Shown here: piece by piece, positions 31,607 to 41,500 of the stretch
Numbering within the stretch: position 1 is the stretch's first letter
Layout: every line of letters starts with the position of its first letter
From: JAMHWF01 sp048500255
GTDB taxonomy: Bacteria; Pseudomonadota; Gammaproteobacteria; Burkholderiales; Burkholderiaceae_C
Assembly (NCBI GenBank): GCA_048500255.1
Contig: JASNYH010000003.1
Location: 429,732-493,731 of the forward strand
Direction: 5' to 3'
DNA: 64,000 bases
Translations under genes and position numbers: made by a program
The notes under the pieces: model-generated
What the model saw: only the letters and a program-made list of their open reading frames with translations
What the model was told of the DNA's origin: nothing
Database searches by the model: none

Positions 31607-34600
31607 ATGAAGCTGATCCGCGACCCTGCAGTCCCCGACGCCTACGCCGAACCGTCGGCCGATGCCCGCAGCGCCGACGAACTGCGCGCAGCGCTGCGCG
31701 CCGCCGAGGCGCGCTTCGAAACGCTCGCGCGCCTGTCGTCGGAGTGGTACTGGGAGCAGGACACGCAGTGGCGCTTCACCCTGTTCTCCAAGGGCGAAGG
31801 GGCGAGCGCCACGCAGCCCGATTCCGCACACTCGCTCGGGCGCTGCCGCTGGGACATGCCGGGCGCGCAGCCGCTCGTCGGCACCTGGGACGAGCACCGC
31901 GCGCAGTTGCAGGCGCTGCGCCCGTTCCGCGACTTCGAGTACCGGCACGACTGCCCGCAGCAGGGCGTGCGCTGGTTCTCCGTCAGCGGCGAGCCGCACC
32001 ACGACGCGCACGGCCGCCTCGTCGGCTGGCGCGGCCGGGCACGCGACATCACGGTGCAGCAGCGCGCCGAGAACGCGCAGGCGCAGGCGCGCCAGCTGCT
32101 CGACGACATCGTCGAGAACCTGCCGACCTCGGTGCTGCTGAAGTCGGTGCGCGACGACTACCGCATCGTGCGCTACAACAAGGCGGCCGAGGCGCTGTAC
32201 GGCCTGTCGCGCCACGAGGCGGTCGGCTGCAACGCCCGCGACCTGTGGCCGGCGGAGGAAGCCGAGCGCATCTTCGCCGCCGATCGCGAGATGGTCGCGC
32301 TGCGCAGGCCGCAGGAGTTCCCCGACCGGCTGCTGATGACGCGCGGGCGTGGCCGCATCCGCGTGCACATGCGCAAGGTGCCGCTGTTCGACGCCGACGG
32401 CGAGGTCAGCCACCTGCTCGTCATCGCCGACGACATCACCGACCGCCTCGAGGCCGAGGCGCGGCTGCGCGAGAGCGAGGCGCGCTTTCGCAGCCTGGCG
32501 CAGCTGTCGTCGGACTGGTACTGGGAGCAGGACACGCAGTACCGCTTCCTGCCCACGTCGGACCTGCGTCCGACGCCGTTTCGCTCGGCGTTCCGCTTCG
32601 AGGGCCGCACGCGCTGGGAAGTCGACGGCAGCGGCGTCACGGACTCGCAATGGCAGGCGCATCGCGAGATGCTCGACGCGCGGCTGCCGTTCCGCGACTT
32701 CCAGTACGCGCGCGCCAACATCGAGGGCGATCTGCGCTACGTTAGCATCAGCGGCGTGCCCAAGTTCGACGAGGCGGGGCGCTTCACCGGCTATCGCGGC
32801 GTCGGCAAGGACATCACCGAAGCCAAGCGCGCCGAACGGCGCATCCGGCTGCACGCGCTGCAGCAAAGCCTCACCTCGTCGCTCGGTCAGCTCGCGCTGG
32901 CGGACACCGACGTCGACACGCTGTTCGAGCAGGCCGCGGCGGCGACGGCCGCCGGCCTGGAGGTCGAGTTCAGCGCGCTGCTGCAGGCCGGCGCGGTGCC
33001 CGACGGCGGCGTGCCGACGCTGGTGCTGCGCGCCGGCGTCGGCTGGCGCGCCGGCTGCATCGGCCGCGCCGTCGAGGGCCTCGAGCTTGACCGCGCGACG
33101 AAGCACGGCCGCGTGTGGGCGACGCGCGAGGCCGTCGTCGTCGACACCGTGCGGCCCGACGAGCGCCGCGCGCAGCCGGCGCTGTTTCGCGAGCAAGTGC
33201 TCGAGAGCGCCGTCATCGTGCCGATGTGCGGCAGCGCCGGCATCTACGGCCTGCTCGGCGCCTACTCGCGCAGCCGGCGCGGCTTCACGCCGGAGAACGT
33301 CGACTTCGTGCGCAGCGTCGCCAACATCCTGGCCACCGCGATCGACCGGCGCAATGCCGAGCAGCGCCTGACCTACCTGGCGCAGTTCGACACGCTGACC
33401 GGCCTGCCCAACCGCAGTCTGTTCCTCGACCGCTTCGGCCAGACGCTGACGCAGGCCGCGCGCAGCGACTGGCTGGTCGGCGTGCTGTTCGTCGACCTCG
33501 ACCGCTTCAAGATCGTCAACGACACGCTCGGCCACGGCGTCGGCGACCAGCTGCTGGTGCAGGTCGCGCAGCGCCTGTCGCACTGCGTGCGCACGGCCGA
33601 CACCGTCGGGCGCCTGGGCGGCGACGAGTTCGCCTTCGTGCTGCCGGACCTGGCGCGCGCCGACGACGCCGGCCTCGTCGCCGAGAAGGTCGTCGCGCAG
33701 CTCGCGCGCCCGTTCGAGCTGGACGGCCAGGAGGTCTACGTGTCGGCCAGCATCGGCATCGCGATCTATCCGGGCGACGGCGACGACCCCGACGTGCTGC
33801 TGCGCAACGCCGACACGGCGATGTACCGCACCAAGGAGGCGGGCCGCGCGAGCTACCAGTTCTACCGGCCGCAGATGAACGAGCGCGCCGCCGAGCGCCT
33901 CAAGCTCGAGAGCCAGCTGCGCGGCGCGCTCGAGCGCGGCGAGTTCGTGCTGCACTATCAGCCCAAGGTCGGGCTCGACAGCGGCGAGATCAGCGGCTTC
34001 GAGGCGCTGCTGCGCTGGCAGCATCCGGTGCGCGGCCTGGTGCCGCCGCTGGAGTTCATCTCGATCCTCGAGGACACCGGCCTCATCGTGCCGGTGGGCG
34101 AGTGGGTCGTGCGCAGCGTGTGCGCGCAGCTGCTGCAGTGGCAGCGCGACGGCGTGCCGCTGCGGCCGGTGGCGGTCAACCTGTCGGCGCGCCAGTTCCA
34201 GCAGGCCGACCTCGGCTCGGTCGTCGCCGCCATCATCGCCGACGCCGGCATCGAACCCGGGCTGCTCGAGTTCGAGCTCACCGAGTCGATGCTGATGAAC
34301 GATCCCGAGGCGGCGGTGCGCACGCTGCAGCGCATGCGCACCTGGGGCGTGCGGCTGGCGGTCGACGACTTCGGCACCGGCTACTCGAGCCTGGCCTACC
34401 TGAAGCGCTTTCCGCTCGATGCGCTGAAGATCGACCGCGCCTTCATCCGCGACATCACGACGGATCCCGACGACGCGGCGATCACGCAGGCCATCATCGG
34501 CCTGGCGCACAGCATGAAGCTGACCGTCGTCGCCGAGGGCGTCGAGTCGCTGGCGCAGCTCGCCTTCCTGCGCGCACGTGGCTGCGACGAGATGCAGGGC

Positions 34601-34699
34601 TACTACTTCGCGCGGCCGCTGCCGGCGGCCGAATGCACACAGGCGCTGCGCTCGGGGCGCCGCCTGCACGACGACGGCACGGTGCCCGTCGTCGTGTAG
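31607..34699 (+). CDS. PAS-PAS-PAS-GAF-GGDEF-EAL c-di-GMP protein
   Basis: A 1030-residue cytoplasmic sensor with both c-di-GMP synthesis and breakdown domains. Three PAS domains (about 30-145, 150-285, 290-410) precede a GAF domain (about 425-585), then GGDEF and EAL. The diguanylate cyclase site is the intact GGDEF (about residue 670), with an RTAD inhibitory-site motif five residues before it. The EAL domain is also intact: FEALLRW (about 798), NLSARQF, FELTES, DDFGTGYSS, LKIDRAFI and EGVES. PAS1 and PAS3 share the near-identical module LSSEWYWEQDTQWRF / LSSDWYWEQDTQYRF, a domain duplication. No membrane segment is seen. The net activity is probably signal-dependent. Confidence 0.96.
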   Translation: MKLIRDPAVPDAYAEPSADARSADELRAALRAAEARFETLARLSSEWYWEQDTQWRFTLFSKGEGASATQPDSAHSLGRCRWDMPGAQPLVGTWDEHRAQLQALRPFRDFEYRHDCPQQGVRWFSVSGEPHHDAHGRLVGWRGRARDITVQQRAENAQAQARQLLDDIVENLPTSVLLKSVRDDYRIVRYNKAAEALYGLSRHEAVGCNARDLWPAEEAERIFAADREMVALRRPQEFPDRLLMTRGRGRIRVHMRKVPLFDADGEVSHLLVIADDITDRLEAEARLRESEARFRSLAQLSSDWYWEQDTQYRFLPTSDLRPTPFRSAFRFEGRTRWEVDGSGVTDSQWQAHREMLDARLPFRDFQYARANIEGDLRYVSISGVPKFDEAGRFTGYRGVGKDITEAKRAERRIRLHALQQSLTSSLGQLALADTDVDTLFEQAAAATAAGLEVEFSALLQAGAVPDGGVPTLVLRAGVGWRAGCIGRAVEGLELDRATKHGRVWATREAVVVDTVRPDERRAQPALFREQVLESAVIVPMCGSAGIYGLLGAYSRSRRGFTPENVDFVRSVANILATAIDRRNAEQRLTYLAQFDTLTGLPNRSLFLDRFGQTLTQAARSDWLVGVLFVDLDRFKIVNDTLGHGVGDQLLVQVAQRLSHCVRTADTVGRLGGDEFAFVLPDLARADDAGLVAEKVVAQLARPFELDGQEVYVSASIGIAIYPGDGDDPDVLLRNADTAMYRTKEAGRASYQFYRPQMNERAAERLKLESQLRGALERGEFVLHYQPKVGLDSGEISGFEALLRWQHPVRGLVPPLEFISILEDTGLIVPVGEWVVRSVCAQLLQWQRDGVPLRPVAVNLSARQFQQADLGSVVAAIIADAGIEPGLLEFELTESMLMNDPEAAVRTLQRMRTWGVRLAVDDFGTGYSSLAYLKRFPLDALKIDRAFIRDITTDPDDAAITQAIIGLAHSMKLTVVAEGVESLAQLAFLRARGCDEMQGYYFARPLPAAECTQALRSGRRLHDDGTVPVVV

Positions 34700-34707
34700 C
34701 GCCGCAG

Positions 34708-35190
34708 CTAAGGCGCGCCGTCGCCGCCGCGCGGCGAGCGCGCGCCGCAGCGCAGCCGCTCGAGCAGCCGCGCCGTCTCGATGCGGCTGTCGGCTTCGTA
34801 GAGCGCGGCGGCGGCCTCGGCGTCGCGGGCCTGCTTCAAGTCGCGGATGCTGCGCACGGCATCCGACACCGAGCGGTTCAGGCCGCTGCAGATCTCGCCG
34901 AAGTCGTCGGGCAGGTCGTGGCCCGGCGCCTGCCGCGCCGCCTCGAAGGCGGCGACGGCCAGAGAGATCGTCTCGTTGGCGGCGACCAGCGCTTCCTGCT
35001 CGAGTGCGTCGGCCAGCACGCACAGGCCGCCGGCGCGCCCGGCGTGCACGCGGCGCTCCTCGGGCGTGGTGACGAGGCGCCGCAGCGCATGCTGGCGGCG
35101 CGTGAGCAGCCGCGAGGCGTCCATGAAGGCAGCGATGTCCTCGGCGCGCAACGCGGCGAGCGCCAGCAGATCGAGGGCGGGGGTGGGCAC
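34708..35190 (-). CDS. hypothetical helical protein
   Basis: A 160-residue soluble, almost entirely helical protein (DLLALAALRAEDIAAFMDASRLLTRRQHALRRLVTTPEERR...). I do not recognise a family. Heptad-like Leu/Ala spacing in residues 95-145 (ICSGLNRSVSDAVRSIRDLKQARDAEAAAALYEADSRIETARLLERL) suggests a helical bundle or coiled coil. Codon use fits the surrounding genes. It is convergent with the GGDEF-EAL gene, 8 bases apart, but I see no reason to assume a functional link. Confidence 0.6.
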   Translation of the reverse strand: MPTPALDLLALAALRAEDIAAFMDASRLLTRRQHALRRLVTTPEERRVHAGRAGGLCVLADALEQEALVAANETISLAVAAFEAARQAPGHDLPDDFGEICSGLNRSVSDAVRSIRDLKQARDAEAAAALYEADSRIETARLLERLRCGARSPRGGDGAP

Positions 35191-35284
35191 GGTCCGTTCG
35201 CTGTGCGTGAGGTGACGCCTCTGTCCGGCAATCGCCGTACCAGGGCGTGCGCGGCGAGCGCGCGTCGCGACGGCGGCTCCGCGA

Positions 35285-36226
35285 TCAAGCCGCGCCCTGC
35301 GGCGCGCCGCGCAGGCGCTGCGCCAGCGTGACGACGGCGAGCACCAGCGCGCCGGCGGCGATGCCGGCGGCGGCGTTGGCGAGCATCGGCGTCAGCGCCG
35401 CCAGTACGGCGCCGACGCCCGGCAGCGCGCCGGCGCTCTCGGCCAGGCCCTCGATGCCGTGGTGCAGCCGAGCGATGCCGTGCGTGAGGATGCCGCCGCC
35501 GACGAGGAACATCGCCGCCGTGCCGGCCACCGACAGGCCCTTCATCAGCCACGGCGCGCTGCGCAGCAGCGCCCGGCCGACGGCGCGAGCCGCGGCGCTG
35601 GCGCGCCGGCTCAGGTGCAGGCCTGCGTCGTCGAGCTTGACGATGCCGGCGACCAGGCCGTAGACGCCGATCGTCATCGCGACGGCAATGCCCACGAGCA
35701 CGGCGACGCGCGTGCCGAACGCGGCGTCGGCCACGGTGCCCAGCGTGATCGCGATGATCTCGGCCGACAGGATGAAATCGGTGCGCACCGCGCCCTTGAT
35801 CTTCTGCCGCTCGCGAGCGACGAGGTCGACGCCGGGGTCGGCGACGGCCTGGCTCAGCGCGGCGCGGTGCGCGGCGTCCTCGTCGCGGCTGTGCAGGAAG
35901 CGGTGCGCGAGCTTCTCGGCGCCCTCGTAGCAGAGGAACAGGCCGCCGGCCATCAGCAGCGGCGTCACCGCCCACGGCGCGATCGCGCTGATCGCCAGCG
36001 CCGCGGGCACGAGGATCGCCTTGTTGACGAACGAGCCGCGCGCCACCGCCCACACCACGGGCAGTTCGCGATCGGCGCGCACGCCGGCGACCTGCTGCGC
36101 ATTGAGCGCGAGGTCGTCGCCGAGCACGCCGGCCGTCTTCTTGGCGGCGACCTTGGTGAGCACCGACACGTCGTCGAGGATCGACGCGATGTCGTCGAGC
36201 AGGGCGAGCAGGCTGGCTCCGGCCAT
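35285..36226 (-). CDS. DUF808 membrane protein (YedI family)
   Basis: A 313-residue inner-membrane protein of the DUF808 family, which includes E. coli YedI. The N-terminal LLALLDDIASILDDVSVLTKVAAKKTAGVLGDDLALNAQQVAG is diagnostic. It is followed by hydrophobic helices (for example 73-97, 165-210, 230-255, 280-305) and the loop ERQKIKGAVRTDFILSAEIIAITLG. The length equals the usual family size. Function is not established; transport has been suggested only by topology. It is on the minus strand between two hypothetical genes. Confidence 0.9.
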   Translation of the reverse strand: MAGASLLALLDDIASILDDVSVLTKVAAKKTAGVLGDDLALNAQQVAGVRADRELPVVWAVARGSFVNKAILVPAALAISAIAPWAVTPLLMAGGLFLCYEGAEKLAHRFLHSRDEDAAHRAALSQAVADPGVDLVARERQKIKGAVRTDFILSAEIIAITLGTVADAAFGTRVAVLVGIAVAMTIGVYGLVAGIVKLDDAGLHLSRRASAAARAVGRALLRSAPWLMKGLSVAGTAAMFLVGGGILTHGIARLHHGIEGLAESAGALPGVGAVLAALTPMLANAAAGIAAGALVLAVVTLAQRLRGAPQGAA

Positions 36227-36277
36227 CGGCGTGTGTCCTCGTGTCGTCGTCGGGCGGGAGGGGTGCTGCGGCGACGA

Positions 36278-36487
36278 TCACTCGTCGACGAAGCCCCCCT
36301 TCCAGAAGCTCCACGCCGTGCCGTCGTAGAGATAGAAGCGGCCGTCGGCGCAGCCTTCCTTGCCGGGAAAGCAGTCGCGATACGCCTTCGGCACGAGGCG
36401 CGCGAGCTGCTCGTCGTCGAGCGCGTCGAACTGTTCGGGCGTGATCGGCCGGCCGGCCCGCAGCTTCGGTCGTTCGTCGTCGTGCAT
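36278..36487 (-). CDS. small hypothetical protein
   Basis: A 69-residue soluble protein (ATG at 36487): a helical half ERPKLRAGRPITPEQFDALDDEQLARLVPKAYRDCFPG, then KEGCADGRFYLYDGTAWSFWKGGFVDE. Two Cys (CFPGKEGC) could form a disulfide or bind metal. I do not recognise the family. A TTG at 36508 with GGGGAG directly before it gives a 76-residue alternative. The orderly amphipathic and aromatic pattern suggests a true gene. Confidence 0.6.
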   Translation of the reverse strand: MHDDERPKLRAGRPITPEQFDALDDEQLARLVPKAYRDCFPGKEGCADGRFYLYDGTAWSFWKGGFVDE

Positions 36488-36582
36488 GGCACCCGCGACT
36501 GTAGCCAACTCCCCGCCACGGCAAGCCGCATGCCGCGGCGGGGCTGCCGCGGCAAGAGAAGAAGGCGGCGCGCTGAAGCGGC

Positions 36583-37206
36583 TCAGAGCTTGGGTATGCG
36601 CAGCGTCTTGCTGATCATCAGCGAGCCCGACAGCGCATAGAGCAGCACCAGCGGATGCAGCAGCCAGGGCCCGAGCTGCCAGGCGCCGCCGGGGATGGCG
36701 TCGCCGAGACGGCCGGCCCCCGCGGCCCAGGCGATCACGGCGGTGAGTGCGACGCTGGTCGGGATCGGCGTGCCTTCGAAGTAGTGCACCTTGTCCTGGC
36801 CGGCCGACAGTGACTCGGCCGTCACGTTGTAGCGCGCCAGCCGGCTGACGCCGCAGCAGACGAAGTAGACGAGCACGACGGCGTCCCAGCCGCCGTCGAG
36901 GCCGGCGGCCCAGGCGAGCGCGGCCGGCGCGACGCCGAACGAGACGATGTCGGCCAGCGAGTCGAGCTCGCGGCCGAGCGGCGAGTGCTCATGGCGCATC
37001 CGCGCGATGCGCCCGTCGAGCACGTCGAAGACGAGCGCGGCCGGCGCCATCGCGACCGCGAGCCACAGGTACATGAGCGAGCCGTCGGCTGCGTAGCGCA
37101 GCGCGAGCAGCACGGCGGCCATGCCGCAAGCGGCGTTGGCAAGAGTGAAGAAGTCGGCGACGCGAAAGTCGCGGATCATCGAGAAGTGGCGCGGTCGCTC
37201 GGTCAT
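36583..37206 (-). CDS. pssA: CDP-diacylglycerol-serine O-phosphatidyltransferase
   Basis: A 207-residue integral membrane enzyme of the CDP-alcohol phosphatidyltransferase family. The catalytic signature is complete: DVLDGRIARM...PLGRELDSLAD matches D-G-x2-A-R-x8-G-x3-D-x3-D. About six to seven helices follow. The N-terminus RDFRVADFFTLANAACGMAAVLLA and the FEGTPIPTSVALTA loop are typical of bacterial type II PssA, which makes phosphatidylserine, the precursor of phosphatidylethanolamine. A phosphatidylcholine-type synthase is a less likely alternative. It is preceded by the DUF445 gene on the same strand, 49 bases away. Confidence 0.88.
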   Translation of the reverse strand: MTERPRHFSMIRDFRVADFFTLANAACGMAAVLLALRYAADGSLMYLWLAVAMAPAALVFDVLDGRIARMRHEHSPLGRELDSLADIVSFGVAPAALAWAAGLDGGWDAVVLVYFVCCGVSRLARYNVTAESLSAGQDKVHYFEGTPIPTSVALTAVIAWAAGAGRLGDAIPGGAWQLGPWLLHPLVLLYALSGSLMISKTLRIPKL

Positions 37207-37255
37207 GACATCGAGCCTCGTGGCAGCGGGCGTGCCGGCCGATTGTGGGTCCGGT

Positions 37256-38536
37256 TCAGCCGTGCAGCCACAGCGTCACGGCGTGGATCGCCAGGCCGAT
37301 CAGGCCGCCGACGAGCGTGCCGTTGATACGCACGTACTGCAGGTCGGGGCCGATGTTGCGCTCGATCTCGCACGTCAGCTCCTCGGTGTTCCAGGCGTCG
37401 ACGCGCTCGACGATGTAGCGGCGGATGTCGTCGCGGTAGCGCTCGATCCAGCGCGGCGCGGCCTCGACGAGCTGGGCGTCGATCCACTGCTGCATCGCCG
37501 TGTCGTCGCGCAGCCGCGCGCCGAGCGTCGCCGCCGCCTCGCCGACGCGCGCGCGCAGCGACGAGTCGTCGCCGCGCTCGAGGTCGTCGCGCAGCCAGGC
37601 CAGCACGTCGGTCCACACGCCGTGCAGGTAGTCGGCCAGCTGCGGCTGCGCCAGCACGTCGCGCTTGAGCGCCTCGGTGCGCGCCTGCAGCGCCGCGTCG
37701 CTCTTCAGGCGCTCGACGAACTCGGCGACCCTGGCGTCGAAGCGCTGGCGCAGCGGGTGCTCGGCATCGGCGCCCATCTCGGCGACGATGCGTCCGACGG
37801 CGGCGACGATCTTGCGCGCCGCGTAGGCGCCCGCCACGGCGTCGAGGCCCACGTAGCGCAGCACGTTGACCTCGGCGGCGATCAGCTGGGCGATCTGCTC
37901 GCGCAGTGCGTCGTCGTCGAGGTGCCGCCCGACCTGCTGCAGCACGGCGTCGAGCAGCGCCTGATGGCGGCGCCCGGCCGTCAGCACGTCGAGCAGGCCG
38001 CCGGCCAGCGGGGCGAGGTCGATGCGCTGCAGCGCGGCCAGCGATGCGCTGCCGACGAAGCGGCGCACGCGTTCGTCGTCGAGCGTCGAGAGGCCGTAGC
38101 GTGCCGCCGCCGCCAGGTGGTGCGCGACGCGCTGGGCGTGCGCCGGCTCGGCCAGCCAGTCGGCCAGGCGCGCCGCCGGCTGCGCCTCGCGCAGCTTGGC
38201 GAGCACCTGCTCGGTCGACAGGAAGTGGCTGCACAGGAAGTCGGCGAGGTTGGCGCCGATGCGCGACTTGTTGGCCGGGATCACCGCCGTGTGCGGGATC
38301 GGCAGGCCGAGCGGCCGGCGGAACAGCGCGACGACGGCGAACCAGTCGGCGATCGCGCCGACCATCGCCGCCTCGCCGAAGGCCGCGACCCAGGCCCACG
38401 CCGGATGGCGCGACTGCAGCCAGGTCGCCAGCGCATAAAGCGCGGCGCACAGCAGCAGCAGCGCCAGCGCGAGCCGGCGCATCTGCGCCAGGTCGCGGCG
38501 GCGCCGGGGAGCCGGGGCCGACTCCGGCGTCGTCAC
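37256..38536 (-). CDS. DUF445 membrane protein
   Basis: A 426-residue DUF445 protein. The GTG at 38536 overlaps the stop of the DUF748 gene (GTGA). An N-terminal membrane region (about 19-75) contains GEAAMVGAIADWFAVVALFRRPLGLPIPHTAVIPANKSRIG, the family hallmark, and is followed by a long helical soluble part. A terminal membrane helix includes YVRINGTLVGGLIGLAIHAV. E. coli YjiN is a relative. No function is established. The overlap with DUF748 suggests the two are co-expressed, possibly for envelope biogenesis. Confidence 0.9.
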   Translation of the reverse strand: MTTPESAPAPRRRRDLAQMRRLALALLLLCAALYALATWLQSRHPAWAWVAAFGEAAMVGAIADWFAVVALFRRPLGLPIPHTAVIPANKSRIGANLADFLCSHFLSTEQVLAKLREAQPAARLADWLAEPAHAQRVAHHLAAAARYGLSTLDDERVRRFVGSASLAALQRIDLAPLAGGLLDVLTAGRRHQALLDAVLQQVGRHLDDDALREQIAQLIAAEVNVLRYVGLDAVAGAYAARKIVAAVGRIVAEMGADAEHPLRQRFDARVAEFVERLKSDAALQARTEALKRDVLAQPQLADYLHGVWTDVLAWLRDDLERGDDSSLRARVGEAAATLGARLRDDTAMQQWIDAQLVEAAPRWIERYRDDIRRYIVERVDAWNTEELTCEIERNIGPDLQYVRINGTLVGGLIGLAIHAVTLWLHG

Positions 38537-41500
38537 GACGCCTTGCCGAGGGGCTGCAGTTGCAGCGTCGTGCCGACGCGCTCGTCGGCGCCGGGCGCGC
38601 GACGCTGCGCATCGCCGCCCGGCGCGGGCGCGCGCGCCGTCGTCGTCGCGCCTTCGGCGTCGGCGGGCGCTGCGGCGGCGGCCTGGGCGGAGCCCGGCTC
38701 GACGCGCTGCGGCGCGCCGGCCTCGACGCGCTCGCCCGGCACGGCGCCAGGGCCGACGAGCAGCTCGCGCACGGCGCGTGCGCGCTGCTCGCCCAGCGCT
38801 GCCAGCGCGCCGGCGTCGAGCGGCGCGGCGGCGATGGTGCGTTCGTACATCTCTTCGTAGACCTGCGCGCGCGCCTCGCGCGCCGCACTGCGTCCGCCGC
38901 CGGTGGCCGCCGGGCCGGATGCCGGCGGCGCGGCCGGTGCAGCCGCGGCGGCGTCGGCGCGCTCGAGCATCTTGCGCGCCGCCTCCTCGCCGGCGTACTG
39001 GCCGTACAAACGCGCCAGCTCGCGCTGCGTGCTGCGGCTGCCGTAGGCCAGCGGTGGCAACTCGTCGCCCTCGGGCGGGGGCTGCTCGCCGAGCGCCTTC
39101 GCAAGCTCGACGCGCACGCGCCGCTCGCGCAGCGCGCGGCCGTCGGCCCGCTCGTCGTAGGGCGCGGGCACGACGATCTTGAGCTGCGGCCGCCTGTTGA
39201 TCGCGCTGGCCACGGCCTGCAGCCGCTCGCGCACCTCGGGGCGGATCGCCGCGCTGCCCGGCTCGAAGTCGATCTGCGCGACGGCGGCGTCGTTGCCGCC
39301 GCCGAGCAGCCGGCCGATGGCGCGGAACGGCGCCGTCACGATGCGCTTGATGACGTTGAAGACGGCCTGCACGACGAGCGAACCGATGTCGAACTTTGGA
39401 TCGCCGACGTCGCCGCGCACCGGCACGGCGAGGTCGATGCGGCCCTCTTCGTCGGTCAGCAGCGCGATGGCCAGGTCGAGCGGCAGGTCGAACGCGCTCT
39501 TCGACTCGACGCGCTCGCCGAGCTTGAAGTCGGCGAGCCGGATCTTGTTGTCGCCGGCGAGCTGGCCGTCGGCGATCTTGTATTCGAGGTCGAGCCACAG
39601 CTTGCCGTCGGCGATGCGCCGCCCGGCGAACGTGACGGCATAGGGAGAGAACGGCGGCATCTCGACGTTGGTGAAGACGACTTTCAGGTCGAGGAAGCGC
39701 TTGGGGTCGAAGGGCTGCAGGCTGCCCTCGACGCGCGCCGAGCCGAACGGCTCGATCTCGCCGGCGGCCTGCACCTGCGAGCGCCGGTCGGGGTCGCTCG
39801 CAATGTCGACGACGCTGCCGCGGAAGTTGACGACGCGCGTCGAGAACGGCAGTGCGAGGCTCAGGTCGGCGAAGTCGACGACGCCGCGTTGCATGACGAC
39901 GCGGCCGACGCGCGTGCGCAGCGAAGGTGCGCCGTCGGCGCCGCCCTTCGCGTCGGCGGCCGGCGCGGCGGGTGTCGCCGGCCGCGCGTCGCCGGCGGCG
40001 GGCCGGATCACGCGCGCGAGATTGACCTCGCGGTTCTCGAAGATGACGATCTTGGCGCCCGGCTCGTCGACATCGATCTGGCGGATCGCGAGCCGCGAGC
40101 GCCCACCGTCGTAGTTGATGCCGGCGGCCTTGAGCGACTTCCACGACACGAAGCGCTCGCGCGTCTCGGCCTCGTTGACGAGCAGGTTGGCGACGCCGGC
40201 ATCGCCGCTGGCGCGCACGACGGGCGGCTTGTCGGCGGGCATCGCGACGCTGAGCTTGGCGTTGGCCGACAGCTCGCCCGACTCGAGCGCGAGCAGCGTG
40301 TGCTTGGCCAGCAGCGGCTGCAGCGGCGCGAGCGCGAGTGCGTCGACGCGCAGCTCGGCCTGCGTGTCGGCGCCGAGATTCTTGACCGTGGCCTTGGCGT
40401 CGAGCGTGCCCTTGTCGCCGACGCGCAGCTTGGCCACGAGCTGCAGCGGCTGCTTGCCGCTGGAGTCGACCTGCTGCGCTGTCGCCTCGACGATCTCGCC
40501 GCGCACGGCCAGCGCCGGCTGCAGGCCGCGGTCGGCGAACGAGAACGGCCAGCCGGCGAGCTGTACGCGATCGATGGCGGCGCGCCAGGGTGCACCGCTG
40601 TCGGCCTGCGCTCGCGAATCGACGGCCGCGGCAGCGCGCGCCGGCGCGAACAGCTTCTGCAGCGCGAGCGAGCCGTCGGCGCCGCGCTCGACATCGAGCC
40701 GCTCGCCGTGCGCCTCGACGCGCTGCACCGTGATGCGGCGCGCGGCCACGTCGACGCTGCCGCCGTGCACGGCGAGCGACTTCAGCGCCACCGGCCGCTG
40801 CGCCGTGCCGGCCGCGCCGAGGCCGATGCCGTCGAGCGTGACGGCGATGTCGCTGGCGCGCACCGCCGTCTGCGCGCCACCGGTCTCGACGGCGATGCGC
40901 GCACTCGCGCCGAGCGCCGCCACGTCGACCGCCAGCGGCGCCTGGCGGCTGCGGTCGGTGGCGTGCAGCGCGACCTGCTCGATGCGCAGCGCGTCGAGCG
41001 CGATGCGCCACGGGGCGGCGGTGGGGGCCGAGGCGGCGGAAGCCGCGGGCGCGGAGGCTGCGGCCGAGGCCGCAGGCGCGGCTGGCGCAGCGCGGCGCCG
41101 TTCGGCCGACGGCGCCGCACTGGCGCGCGCCGCCGCGCTGCGCGGCGTGAGCGCCGCCTGCCAGTCGACGCCGCCGTCGGCGTCGACGTGCGCCGCGACG
41201 CGGCCGTCGCGCAGCACGAGTGCGGCGAACGCCACTTCGCGTTTGGCGAGATCGACGCGGCCGCCGCCGGCCTCGATCGTCGCCAGCTCGGCGAGCGGCG
41301 CATCGGCGCCGTCGCGCGCCAGCGCCAGCTGGTCGATGCGCAGGCGCGCATCGGCCAGCGCGAGCTGCGTCGCACCGCCGGCGCGCGACACCTCGTAGCG
41401 CGTCGATGCCGCCAGCGTGCCCTGCGGCTCGCGCAGGCTGAAGTGCTCGTGCACGAAGGGCCACAGTGTCGCCGCCTTCAGGCCGTCGATGCGCAGCGTG

